Below are positions 57,030-64,000 of a DNA stretch of 64,000 nucleotides, piece by piece. Where the stretch lies: NCBI RefSeq assembly GCF_900119365.1, contig NZ_FPJO01000007.1:186001-250000 (forward strand), written 5' to 3'. The notes under the pieces are model-generated. The model was not told the origin of the DNA and searched no databases. It saw only the letters and a program-made list of their open reading frames with translations. The DNA comes from Streptomyces atratus. Lineage in GTDB: Bacteria; Actinomycetota; Actinomycetes; Streptomycetales; Streptomycetaceae. Position 1 is the stretch's first letter. The number at the start of each line of letters is the position of its first letter. Made by a program: the position numbers and the translations under genes.

Positions 57030-58649
57030 TCAACCACCGGAACCGTGACCCTCGTTCGCACGGCGGGACTTCTCCCGGTCGCGCAGTTCGCGGCGGAGGA
57101 TCTTGCCGGAGGTGGCGCGCGGTACCGCGTCGATGAACTCGACCTGCCGGATCTTCTTGTACGGGGCGACGCGCTCGGCGACGTACGCCATGACGTCGTC
57201 CGCCGTGAGGTCCGGTGCGGACGGCTGGCGGACGACGCACGCCTTGGGGATCTCGTTGCCCTCGTCGTCGTACACCCCGATGACGGCGGCGTCGGCGACG
57301 GACGGGTGGGTCAGCAGCAGGGCTTCCAGGTCCGCGGGGGCGACCTGGTAGCCCTTGTACTTGATGAGTTCCTTCACCCGGTCGACGACGAACAGCCAGC
57401 CGTCGGCGTCGACGTGTCCGATGTCGCCGGTGTGCAGCCAGCCGTCGGCGTCGATCATGTCGGCGGTGGCCTCGGGGCGGCCGAGGTAGCCCTTCATGAC
57501 CTGCGGGCCGCGGATCAGGATCTCGCCGTCGGTGCCGGCCGGGGCGTCCTCGGTGTCGTCGCCGAGCGAGGCGATCCGCATCTCGGTACTGGGCAGGAGC
57601 CTGCCGACCGAGCCCGGGGGCGGGTTCTCGGCGGCGAGCGGGACGACGTGGGTGCCGGGCGAGAGTTCCGTCATGCCGTAGGCCTGGCGTACGAGTGGCA
57701 GTCCCAGGCGCTGGGAGCAGGCGGCAGCGAGCGAGGCGTCGAGGGGTGCGGCGGAGCTGACGACGTACTCCAGCGAGGACAGGTCGTGCCGGTCGACCGA
57801 GGGGTGCTTGGCGAGGGCGAGGACGATCGGCGGGGCCACGTACAGGCCGGTGATCCGGTACTTCTCGATCGTGGCGAGGAACTGGCCGAGGTCGAAGCGC
57901 GGCAGTACGACGACGGTGGCGCCCATCCGCAGCGGGGCGTTCATCAGGGCGGTCAGCCCGTAGATGTGGAAGAACGGGAGTACTGCCAGGATGCGGTCGC
58001 CGGGGCCCATGGGGACGAAGGGGCGGAACTGCTCCAGGTTGGTGCCCATGGAGCGGTGGGTGAGCATGACGCCCTTGGGGGTGCCGGTGGTGCCGGAGGA
58101 GTAGGGCAGGGCGGCGATGTCCTCGCCGGGGTCGATGGTGATGCGGGGTTCGGGGGCGGTGGTGGCGAGCATGTCGAGTACGGAGGTGTGCCCCTCGGCC
58201 CGGTCGCAGACGAAGATCTGCTCGATGCCACCGGCGAGTCCGGCGGCCCGGCGTGCCGTGTCCAGGAGCGGGGAGACGGTGACGATCCAGCGGGCGGAGG
58301 AGTCGCGGAGCTGTTTGGCGATCTCCTCCGCCGTGGCGAGCGGGTGGACGGTGGTGACGGTGGCGCCCGCCCGGGTCGCGCCGTGGAACACCGCCGGGTA
58401 GGCGATGGTGTTGGGGCTGTGCAGGGCCAGTACGTCGCCCTTGCGCACTCCGGCCCCGGCGAGCGCGGCGGCGATCCTGCGGTGGAAGGTGTCGAGCTGC
58501 CGGTAGGTGAGGGTGGAGCTGTCGTCCGTCCCGTCGATCAGGGCCACCGTGTCGCCGTAGGCGGTGGTGGCCTGCCCCAGGACCGCGTCATGGATGGGTA
58601 TGTCGAGTGCGGGTACGACGGGGTGGTCGCTGTGGAACACGTGTGCCAT
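57030..58649 (-). CDS. 4-coumarate-CoA ligase family protein
   Basis: A 539-residue ANL ligase. Box I is LPYSSGTTGTPKGVML, with YGMTELSP, the substrate-pocket region YVVSSAAPLDASL, the hinge GWLFVVDRVKELIKYKGYQV, and PRATSGKILRREL containing the catalytic Lys. It corresponds to the S. coelicolor cinnamate/4-coumarate-CoA ligase (SCO4383, from memory). It activates hydroxycinnamic or related acids to CoA thioesters through an adenylate. It is the last gene of the operon AtuA-like, carboxyltransferase, biotin carboxylase, acyl-CoA dehydrogenase, ligase. Confidence 0.92.
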   Translation of the reverse strand: MAHVFHSDHPVVPALDIPIHDAVLGQATTAYGDTVALIDGTDDSSTLTYRQLDTFHRRIAAALAGAGVRKGDVLALHSPNTIAYPAVFHGATRAGATVTTVHPLATAEEIAKQLRDSSARWIVTVSPLLDTARRAAGLAGGIEQIFVCDRAEGHTSVLDMLATTAPEPRITIDPGEDIAALPYSSGTTGTPKGVMLTHRSMGTNLEQFRPFVPMGPGDRILAVLPFFHIYGLTALMNAPLRMGATVVVLPRFDLGQFLATIEKYRITGLYVAPPIVLALAKHPSVDRHDLSSLEYVVSSAAPLDASLAAACSQRLGLPLVRQAYGMTELSPGTHVVPLAAENPPPGSVGRLLPSTEMRIASLGDDTEDAPAGTDGEILIRGPQVMKGYLGRPEATADMIDADGWLHTGDIGHVDADGWLFVVDRVKELIKYKGYQVAPADLEALLLTHPSVADAAVIGVYDDEGNEIPKACVVRQPSAPDLTADDVMAYVAERVAPYKKIRQVEFIDAVPRATSGKILRRELRDREKSRRANEGHGSGG

Positions 58650-58699
58650 GGCGGTGGGCCCCTTCGGAGCGGCGGTGTGGGGAGACGGACTGCCGTGTG

Positions 58700-59860
58700 T
58701 CAGTACGACTTGGGGAGGCCCAGGGACTGGTGGGAGACGTAGTTCAGGATCATTTCCCGGCTGACGGGGGCGATCCGGGCGACGCGGGCCGCCGTGATCA
58801 GGGACGCGAGGCCGTATTCGCGGGTGAGGCCGTTGCCGCCGAGGGTGTGGACGGCCTGGTCGACGGCCTTGACGCAGGCTTCGCCGGCCGCGTATTTCGC
58901 CATGTTGGCGGCCTCACCGGCGCCGATGTCGTCGCCGGCGTCGTAGAGCCCGGCGGCCTTCTGCATCATCAGCCGGGCCAGTTCCAGTTCGATGTGGGCC
59001 TGGGCGAGGGGGTGGGCGATGGCCTGGTGGGAGCCGATGGGTTCCTTCCACACCTGGCGGGTCTTCGCGTAGTCGACGGCGCGGGCGAGTGCGTAGCGGC
59101 CCATGCCGATGCCGAAGGCGGCGGTCATGATGCGTTCGGGGTTGAGTCCGGCGAAGAGCTGGAGGAGCCCCGCGTCCTCATCACCGACGAGGGCGTCGGC
59201 GGGGAGCAGTACGTCGTCGAGGACCAGCTCGAACTGCTTCTCCGGGGCCTGGAGTTCCATGTCGATCTGCGAGCGGCCGAAGCCGGGGGCGTCACGGGGG
59301 ACGATGAAGAGGCAGGGCTTGAGCCTGCCGGTCCTGGCATCCTCGGTGCGGCCGACGATGAGGGTGGCGTCGGCGATGTCGACGCCGGAGACGAAGACCT
59401 TGCGCCCGGTGAGCAGCCAGTTGTCGCCGTCCTTGCGGGCGGTGGTGGTGATGCGGTGGGAGTTGGATCCGGCGTCGGGTTCGGTGATGCCGAAGGCCAT
59501 GGTGAGGCTGCCGTCGGCGAGGCCGGGGAGCCACTGCTGCTTCTGGGCTTCGGTACCGAAGCGGGCGATGACGGTGCCGCAGATCGCCGGGGAGACCACC
59601 ATCATGAGCAGCGGGCTGCCGGCAGCTCCCAACTCCTCCAGGACTATGGAGAGTTCGGCCATGCCGCCGCCTCCGCCGCCGTACTCCTCGGGGAGGTTCA
59701 CGCCGAGGTATCCGAGCTTGGCGGCCTCGGTCCACAGTTCGCGCGGGTGGTCGCCGTCGCGGACGACGGAGGTCATGTAGTCGCGTCCGTAGCGCTTTCC
59801 GAGTGCGGCGACGGCGGCGCGCAGGGCCTGGTGCTCTTCGGTTTCGAGGACGGTGCTCAT
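58700..59860 (-). CDS. Acyl-CoA dehydrogenase
   Basis: A 386-residue acyl-CoA dehydrogenase. LGVNLPEEYGGGGGGMAELS, AFGITEPDAGSNSHRI and GNGLTREYGLASLITAARVA are family segments; the position of the medium-chain catalytic Glu is replaced (ARIAPVSREM), as in isovaleryl- and branched-chain-type enzymes that use another Glu. Its start overlaps the stop of the biotin carboxylase gene (ATGA). In the Atu/Liu type of pathway the enzyme would desaturate citronellyl-CoA or isovaleryl-CoA before carboxylation. Confidence 0.9.
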   Translation of the reverse strand: MSTVLETEEHQALRAAVAALGKRYGRDYMTSVVRDGDHPRELWTEAAKLGYLGVNLPEEYGGGGGGMAELSIVLEELGAAGSPLLMMVVSPAICGTVIARFGTEAQKQQWLPGLADGSLTMAFGITEPDAGSNSHRITTTARKDGDNWLLTGRKVFVSGVDIADATLIVGRTEDARTGRLKPCLFIVPRDAPGFGRSQIDMELQAPEKQFELVLDDVLLPADALVGDEDAGLLQLFAGLNPERIMTAAFGIGMGRYALARAVDYAKTRQVWKEPIGSHQAIAHPLAQAHIELELARLMMQKAAGLYDAGDDIGAGEAANMAKYAAGEACVKAVDQAVHTLGGNGLTREYGLASLITAARVARIAPVSREMILNYVSHQSLGLPKSY

Positions 59861-61833
59861 AGCTTCGGTTCCTCCTGTACGTCTTGCACGACGGCGAGCA
59901 GGGCGCCGACCTCCACCTGGAGGCCGGGTGCGGCGTGGAGTGCGGTGAGGGTGCCGGAGGCGGGGGCGAGGATGCGGTGTTCCATCTTCATCGCCTCCAG
60001 CCAGATCAGGGGCTGTCCGGCCGCGACCGCCGTCCCGGCGGTGAGGCCGTCGGCGACGCGGACGACGGTGCCGGGCATGGGGGCGAGCAGTGAGCCGGGT
60101 TCGGTCCGGTCGGTGGGGTCGGTGAAGCGGGGCAGGGCGGTGAAGGTGTACGAGCCGGTGGCGGTGTCCACGTACGCCTTGTCGCCGTGGACGGCGATGT
60201 CGAAGTGGTGGGTGACGCCGCCGGTTTCGAGGGTGACGCGGTCGGGCCCGGCGGCGACGACGCGTTCTCCGGTCTCGGGTACGGGGCCGGTGCGGGTGGT
60301 GCGGTAGGCGGCCTCGTGTTCGGTGCCGTCGGGTTCGGCGCGGTAGCGCTTGGTCCGGGGCTGCGAGGAGATGTTGCGCCAGGCGCCGAGGCGGACGGGG
60401 CCCGGTCCTGGGCCGTGCTGCCGGGCGGCGGCGTCGGCGAGCGCGGCGGCCAGGGCGGCGAGGCGCGGCCCGGCTCCGTCCGGGGACGGGGCCGGGGCCG
60501 GGGACGGGGTGAGGGCGTCCAGATGACGGTCGTAGAAGCCGGTGTCGAGGCGGGCGGCGAGGAAGTCGGGGTGGCGCAGGGACCGTACGAGCAGGTCGCG
60601 GTTGGTGACCGGGCCGTGGATGCGGGCGCGTTCCAGGGCGCGGGCGAGGAGGCGTACGGCTTCGGTGCGGGTGGGGGCGTGGGCGACGACCTTGGCGAGC
60701 ATGGGGTCGTAGTGCACGCCGATGGTGTCGCCGCCGGTGTATCCGGTGTCCAGGCGCAGTCCGGGTTCCTCGGGTATGTGGAGCGTGTGCAGTGCTCCGG
60801 TCTGCGGCTGCCAGTCGCGGGCGGGGTCCTCGGCGTAGAGGCGGGCCTCGACGGCGTGGCCGTGCGGTGCGGGGGGTGCGGTGGCGGGCAGCGGTTCGCC
60901 TTCGGCGATGCGGAGCTGGAGGGCGACGAGGTCGAGTCCGAAGACCGCTTCGGTGACGGGGTGTTCGACCTGGAGGCGGGTGTTCATCTCCAGGAAGTAG
61001 GGGCGTCCGTCGGCGGCGAGGAGGAATTCGACGGTGCCCGCGCCCCGGTAGCCGACGGCCTGTGCGGCGGCCACGGCGGCGTCGTGCAGCCGGGTCCGCA
61101 GTCCGTCGTCGAGGCCGGGTGCGGGGGCTTCCTCGACGACCTTCTGGTGGCGTCGCTGGAGGGAGCAGTCGCGGGTGCCGAGCGCCCAGACCCCGCCGTG
61201 CCCGTCGGCCATGACCTGGACCTCGACGTGCCGGCCTCGTTCCACGTACGGCTCGGCGAAGACCTCGCCGTCCCCGAACGCGGCCGTGGCCTCGGCGGCC
61301 GCCGCCGTCAGCTCCGCGGGCAGGGCGGCGAGTTCGCGCACGACCCGCATCCCGCGCCCGCCGCCGCCCGCCGCCGCCTTGAGCAGCAGCGGCAGGTCGT
61401 CGGCGGTGGCCCGCTCCGGGTCGACGGGGGCGAGCAGCGGCACCCCGGCGGCGGCCATCAGTTCCTTGGCGCGGGTCTTGGACGCCATCAGCTCGATGGC
61501 CTTGACCGGCGGGCCGACCCAGACGAGTCCGGCGTCCTGCACGGCGCGGGCGAATCCGGCGTTCTCGGAGAGGAAGCCGTAGCCGGGGTGGACGGCGTCG
61601 GCACCGGTCGCGAGCGCGGCGCGTACGACGAGGTCGCCGCGGAGATAGGTGTCGGCCGGGGCGGCGCCGGGCAGCCGTACGGCGGTGTCGGCCTCCCGTA
61701 CGTGGAGCGCGTCGGCGTCCGCGTCGGAGTACACCGCGACGGTGGCGATGCCGAGCGCACGGCAGGTGCGGAAGATCCGGCAGGCGATCTCGCCCCGGTT
61801 GGCAACGAGCAGTGTGGAGATCATCTCGGTCAT
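59857..61833 (-). CDS. Acyl-CoA carboxylase alpha subunit (biotin carboxylase plus biotin carrier)
   Basis: A 658-residue protein. The biotin carboxylase domain starts LLVANRGEIACRIFRTCRAL; the ATP-grasp glycine loop is KAAAGGGGRGMRVV, and EMNTRLQVEHPVTE is the catalytic segment. The C-terminal biotinyl domain has LEAMKMEH with the biotin Lys near residue 616. A middle linker is Pro-rich. It carboxylates its biotin with bicarbonate and ATP for transfer by the beta subunit encoded eight bases upstream. The ATG complementary to 61831-61833 is used; ATG 61824 is an alternative. Confidence 0.92.
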   Translation of the reverse strand: MTEMISTLLVANRGEIACRIFRTCRALGIATVAVYSDADADALHVREADTAVRLPGAAPADTYLRGDLVVRAALATGADAVHPGYGFLSENAGFARAVQDAGLVWVGPPVKAIELMASKTRAKELMAAAGVPLLAPVDPERATADDLPLLLKAAAGGGGRGMRVVRELAALPAELTAAAAEATAAFGDGEVFAEPYVERGRHVEVQVMADGHGGVWALGTRDCSLQRRHQKVVEEAPAPGLDDGLRTRLHDAAVAAAQAVGYRGAGTVEFLLAADGRPYFLEMNTRLQVEHPVTEAVFGLDLVALQLRIAEGEPLPATAPPAPHGHAVEARLYAEDPARDWQPQTGALHTLHIPEEPGLRLDTGYTGGDTIGVHYDPMLAKVVAHAPTRTEAVRLLARALERARIHGPVTNRDLLVRSLRHPDFLAARLDTGFYDRHLDALTPSPAPAPSPDGAGPRLAALAAALADAAARQHGPGPGPVRLGAWRNISSQPRTKRYRAEPDGTEHEAAYRTTRTGPVPETGERVVAAGPDRVTLETGGVTHHFDIAVHGDKAYVDTATGSYTFTALPRFTDPTDRTEPGSLLAPMPGTVVRVADGLTAGTAVAAGQPLIWLEAMKMEHRILAPASGTLTALHAAPGLQVEVGALLAVVQDVQEEPKL

Positions 61834-61841
61834 CCCTCGCC

Positions 61842-63440
61842 TCACATCCGGAAGATTCCGAAGCCGCCGCGGGCGCCTTCGACCGGGGCGGTGTGGATCG
61901 CGGACAGGCACATCCCGAGGACGGTCCTGGTGTCGCGCGGGTCGATGACCCCGTCGTCGTACAGCCGCCCGGACAGGAACATCGGCAGTGACTCGGACTC
62001 GATCTGCTGCTCGACCATGGCGCGCAGTCCGGCGTCGGCCTCGTCGTCGTAGGGCTGCCCCTTGGCGGCGGCGGAGGCGCGGGCGACGATGGACAGCACC
62101 CCGGCGAGCTGCTGCGGGCCCATGACGGCGGACTTGCTGCCGGGCCAGGCGAAGAGGAAGCGCGGGTCGTACGCCCTGCCGCACATGCCGTAGTGCCCGG
62201 CCCCGTACGAGGCGCCCATCAGCACGGACAGGTGCGGGACCTTCGAGTTCGACACCGCGTTGATCATCATCGCGCCGTGTTTGATGATGCCGCCCTGCTC
62301 GTACTCCTTGCCGACCATGTAGCCGGTGGTGTTGTGCAGGAAGACCAGGGGGATGTCGCGCTGGTTGGCGAGCTGGATGAACTGGGCGGCCTTCTGCGAC
62401 TCCTCGCTGAACAGCACCCCCTGCGCGTTGGCGAGGATGCCGACGGGGTAGTCGTGGAGCCGCGCCCAGCCGGTCACCAGGCTGGTCCCGTACAGCGGTT
62501 TGAACGCGTCGAAGTCGGAGCCGTCGACGAGCCGGGCGATGACCTCGCGGGGGTCGAAGGGCACCTTCAGGTCGCCGGGCACGATGCCGATCAGCTCGTC
62601 CTGGTCGTACTTCGGCGGCTGCGCGGGGCCCGGATCGGCGTGCGCCTTGCGCCAGTTGAGGCGGGCGACGATCCGGCGGGCCTGGCGCAGCGCGTCCTGC
62701 TCGTCGACGGCGAAGTGGTCGGCGAGCCCGGAGGTGCGGGCGTGCATCTCGGCGCCGCCGAGCGATTCGTCGTCGCTCTCCTCACCGGTCGCCATCTTCA
62801 CCAGGGGCGGTCCGCCGAGGAAGACCTTGGACCGTTCCTTGATCATGACGGTGTGGTCGGACATGCCGGGGACGTACGCCCCGCCCGCGGTCGAGTTCCC
62901 GAAGACGACGGCGACGGTCGGGATGCCGGCCGCGGAGAGCCGGGTGAGGTCGCGGAACAGCGCCCCGCCGGGGATGAAGATCTCCTTCTGCGAGGGAAGG
63001 TCGGCGCCGCCCGACTCGACGAGGCTGATGCAGGGCAGCCGGTTGGCGAAGGCGATCTCGTTGGCCCGCAGGGCCTTCTTCAGGGTCCAGGGGTTGGAGG
63101 CGCCGCCGCGTACGGTCGGGTCGTTGGCGGTGATCAGGCACTCCACGCCCTCGATCACCCCGATCCCGGTGACCAGCGAGGCGCCGACCGCGTAATCGCT
63201 GCCCCAGGCGGCCAGCGGCGAGAGTTCCAGGAACGGGGTGTCCTCGTCGATCAGCAGCTCGATCCGCTCGCGGGCCAGGAGCTTGCCGCGCGAGCGGTGC
63301 CGTTGCACGTACTTCTCCCCGCCTCCGGCCTGGGCCTTGGTGTGCTCGGCTGCCAGTTCGTCGAGTTTCGCGAGCATGGCCGTGCGGTTCGCGGCGTATT
63401 CGGGGCTCGCGGTGTCGAGCGCGGTGGGCAGGACGGTCAT
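61842..63440 (-). CDS. Acyl-CoA carboxylase beta subunit (carboxyltransferase)
   Basis: A 532-residue carboxyltransferase. The N-terminal half has KLLARERIELLIDEDTPFLE, LVESGGADLPSQ and FGNSTAGGAYVPGMSDH; the C-terminal half has QRDIPLVFLHNTTGYMVG and VLMGASYGAGHYGMCGRAYD, both oxyanion-type glycine regions. The layout and the VGKEYEQGGIIKHGAKM-like segment (here GAMMINAV) are those of methylcrotonyl/geranyl-CoA carboxylases rather than propionyl-CoA carboxylases. Its start overlaps the stop of the AtuA-like gene. Confidence 0.92.
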   Translation of the reverse strand: MTVLPTALDTASPEYAANRTAMLAKLDELAAEHTKAQAGGGEKYVQRHRSRGKLLARERIELLIDEDTPFLELSPLAAWGSDYAVGASLVTGIGVIEGVECLITANDPTVRGGASNPWTLKKALRANEIAFANRLPCISLVESGGADLPSQKEIFIPGGALFRDLTRLSAAGIPTVAVVFGNSTAGGAYVPGMSDHTVMIKERSKVFLGGPPLVKMATGEESDDESLGGAEMHARTSGLADHFAVDEQDALRQARRIVARLNWRKAHADPGPAQPPKYDQDELIGIVPGDLKVPFDPREVIARLVDGSDFDAFKPLYGTSLVTGWARLHDYPVGILANAQGVLFSEESQKAAQFIQLANQRDIPLVFLHNTTGYMVGKEYEQGGIIKHGAMMINAVSNSKVPHLSVLMGASYGAGHYGMCGRAYDPRFLFAWPGSKSAVMGPQQLAGVLSIVARASAAAKGQPYDDEADAGLRAMVEQQIESESLPMFLSGRLYDDGVIDPRDTRTVLGMCLSAIHTAPVEGARGGFGIFRM

Positions 63441-64000
63441 GCGTGCGCCTCCGGTGCGTGGACGGTCTCCAGCAGCGATACGGGAATGGGCAGGTGCCGG
63501 GAGCGCAGCCACTCCCCCACCGCCTTGGCCTGCGGGTCGAACCGGTGCTGGGCGGCGACGCCCTCGCCGAGCAGCCCGTGGACGACGAAGTTCAGGGCGC
63601 GGAGGTTCGGCAGGAGGTGGCGTACGACGGTGAGTCCGGCGGTCTCCGGGAGCAGTTCCCGGAACCGTTCGACGGTCAGTTCGTGGGCCAGCCACCGCCA
63701 GGCGTCGTTCCCGACGGCCCACACGCCCACGTTGGCGTCCCCGCCCTTGTCGCCGCTGCGGGCGCCCGCGATCCGGCCGAGCGGGGCGGACCGGGTGGGC
63801 CCGGGGTCCGGCAGGGGTTCGGGCAGCGGCGGTTCCCCGGCGTCCCGGAGCGGCTGCGTCGTCGCGGGAGGCGCCATGCTCAGTCGCCGTCCGTCGGGGA
63901 GGACAGCGACATGCGGGACCTCGCCCGCCGGTACGTACCGCGCCTCGAACACCCCGTACGGTGCGCCCTTGCCGGGCGGGGCGGTGACGTGGAAGCCGGG
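63437..64000 (-). CDS. AtuA-like (DUF1446) protein, C-terminal part
   Basis: The visible 187 residues run from GFHVTAPPGKGAPYGVFEARY to the stop. They include the RIAGARSGDKGGDANVGVWA motif and NFVVHGLLGEGVAAQHRFDP, which define the C-terminal ferredoxin-like domain of AtuA/DUF1446 proteins of acyclic terpene and leucine-type catabolic operons. The start lies beyond the right edge. The exact enzymatic role of AtuA is not settled. It overlaps the carboxyltransferase start by four bases. Confidence 0.85.
   Translation of the reverse strand, partial: PGFHVTAPPGKGAPYGVFEARYVPAGEVPHVAVLPDGRRLSMAPPATTQPLRDAGEPPLPEPLPDPGPTRSAPLGRIAGARSGDKGGDANVGVWAVGNDAWRWLAHELTVERFRELLPETAGLTVVRHLLPNLRALNFVVHGLLGEGVAAQHRFDPQAKAVGEWLRSRHLPIPVSLLETVHAPEAHA

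Noticed and set aside
60187..62052. 621-codon plus-strand frame opposite the biotin carboxylase gene
   Set aside because: Gly/Val-rich shadow of a gene with complete biotin carboxylase and biotinyl motifs.

Overview
The window is chromosomal DNA of a high-GC actinomycete, almost certainly a Streptomyces. Pointers are the very GC-rich codon use, WhiJ-type XRE/DUF397/ATP-binding regulator sets, many GTG starts, rare TTA codons, and a gene order (4-coumarate-CoA ligase, enoyl-CoA hydratase, citrate synthase, pdxH, PAS protein, SIS protein, dmdR1) that I recall from the SCO4383-SCO4394 region of S. coelicolor. No tRNA, rRNA, CRISPR array or transposase was seen.

Layout. (1) 0-8 kb: a flavin monooxygenase, a divergent TetR/DHFR-fold pair, a WhiJ-type regulator set with two tandem DUF397 genes, and a secreted protein. 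(2) 8-28 kb: a CoA-thioester catabolic region made of an NDP-forming acyl-CoA ligase with enoyl-CoA hydratase, an SDR/acyl-CoA dehydrogenase/alcohol dehydrogenase operon facing a cyclase, and an amidohydrolase/two-subunit acyl-CoA dehydrogenase operon facing an AMP-forming acyl-CoA ligase. It is interrupted by a two-component system, PAP2, flavin reductase, LysR, DUF6585 and DUF2809 genes and two gene remnants. Six near-identical 15-bp inverted repeats (CTGACG-N3-CGTCAG) lie in the promoter regions of this set and of the left-edge genes, which suggests one regulon. (3) 28-42 kb: mostly core genes: EF-hand protein, STAS protein, ECF sigma and its probable anti-sigma, purU, a binding lipoprotein, a Gln-rich membrane protein, an XRE/TPR regulator, a Prim-Pol protein, an ABC exporter and an alpha/beta hydrolase. 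(4) 42-48 kb: dmdR1 with an antiparallel adm-like frame, a SIS gene with a DasR-type site, a PAS protein, a structured RNA with a 12-codon leader, pdxH and citrate synthase. (5) 48.2-51.7 kb: an accessory island with an RloA/RloB-type defence pair (RloB carries two TTA codons), a decayed second copy, a scrambled mosaic of neighbouring sequences, a lipoprotein and a Cys-rich gene remnant. (6) 51.7-57 kb: TetR/enoyl-CoA hydratase operon, a decayed XRE/DUF397 pair, and a cluster of a secreted Cys/Tyr-rich peptide, an attenuator-like hairpin, an ABC ATPase and two membrane proteins. (7) 57-64 kb: an Atu/Liu-like catabolic operon (AtuA-like, carboxyltransferase, biotin carboxylase, acyl-CoA dehydrogenase, 4CL) running off the right edge.

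Most interesting points: the shared operator and the uncharacterised degradation pathway it marks; the bldA-dependent-looking RloAB locus with its mosaic scars; the secreted peptide/ABC cluster; the leader RNA at 45.9-46.1 kb; and a 42-bp perfect palindrome at 14.2 kb. All functional calls come from reading motifs; no database search was run.
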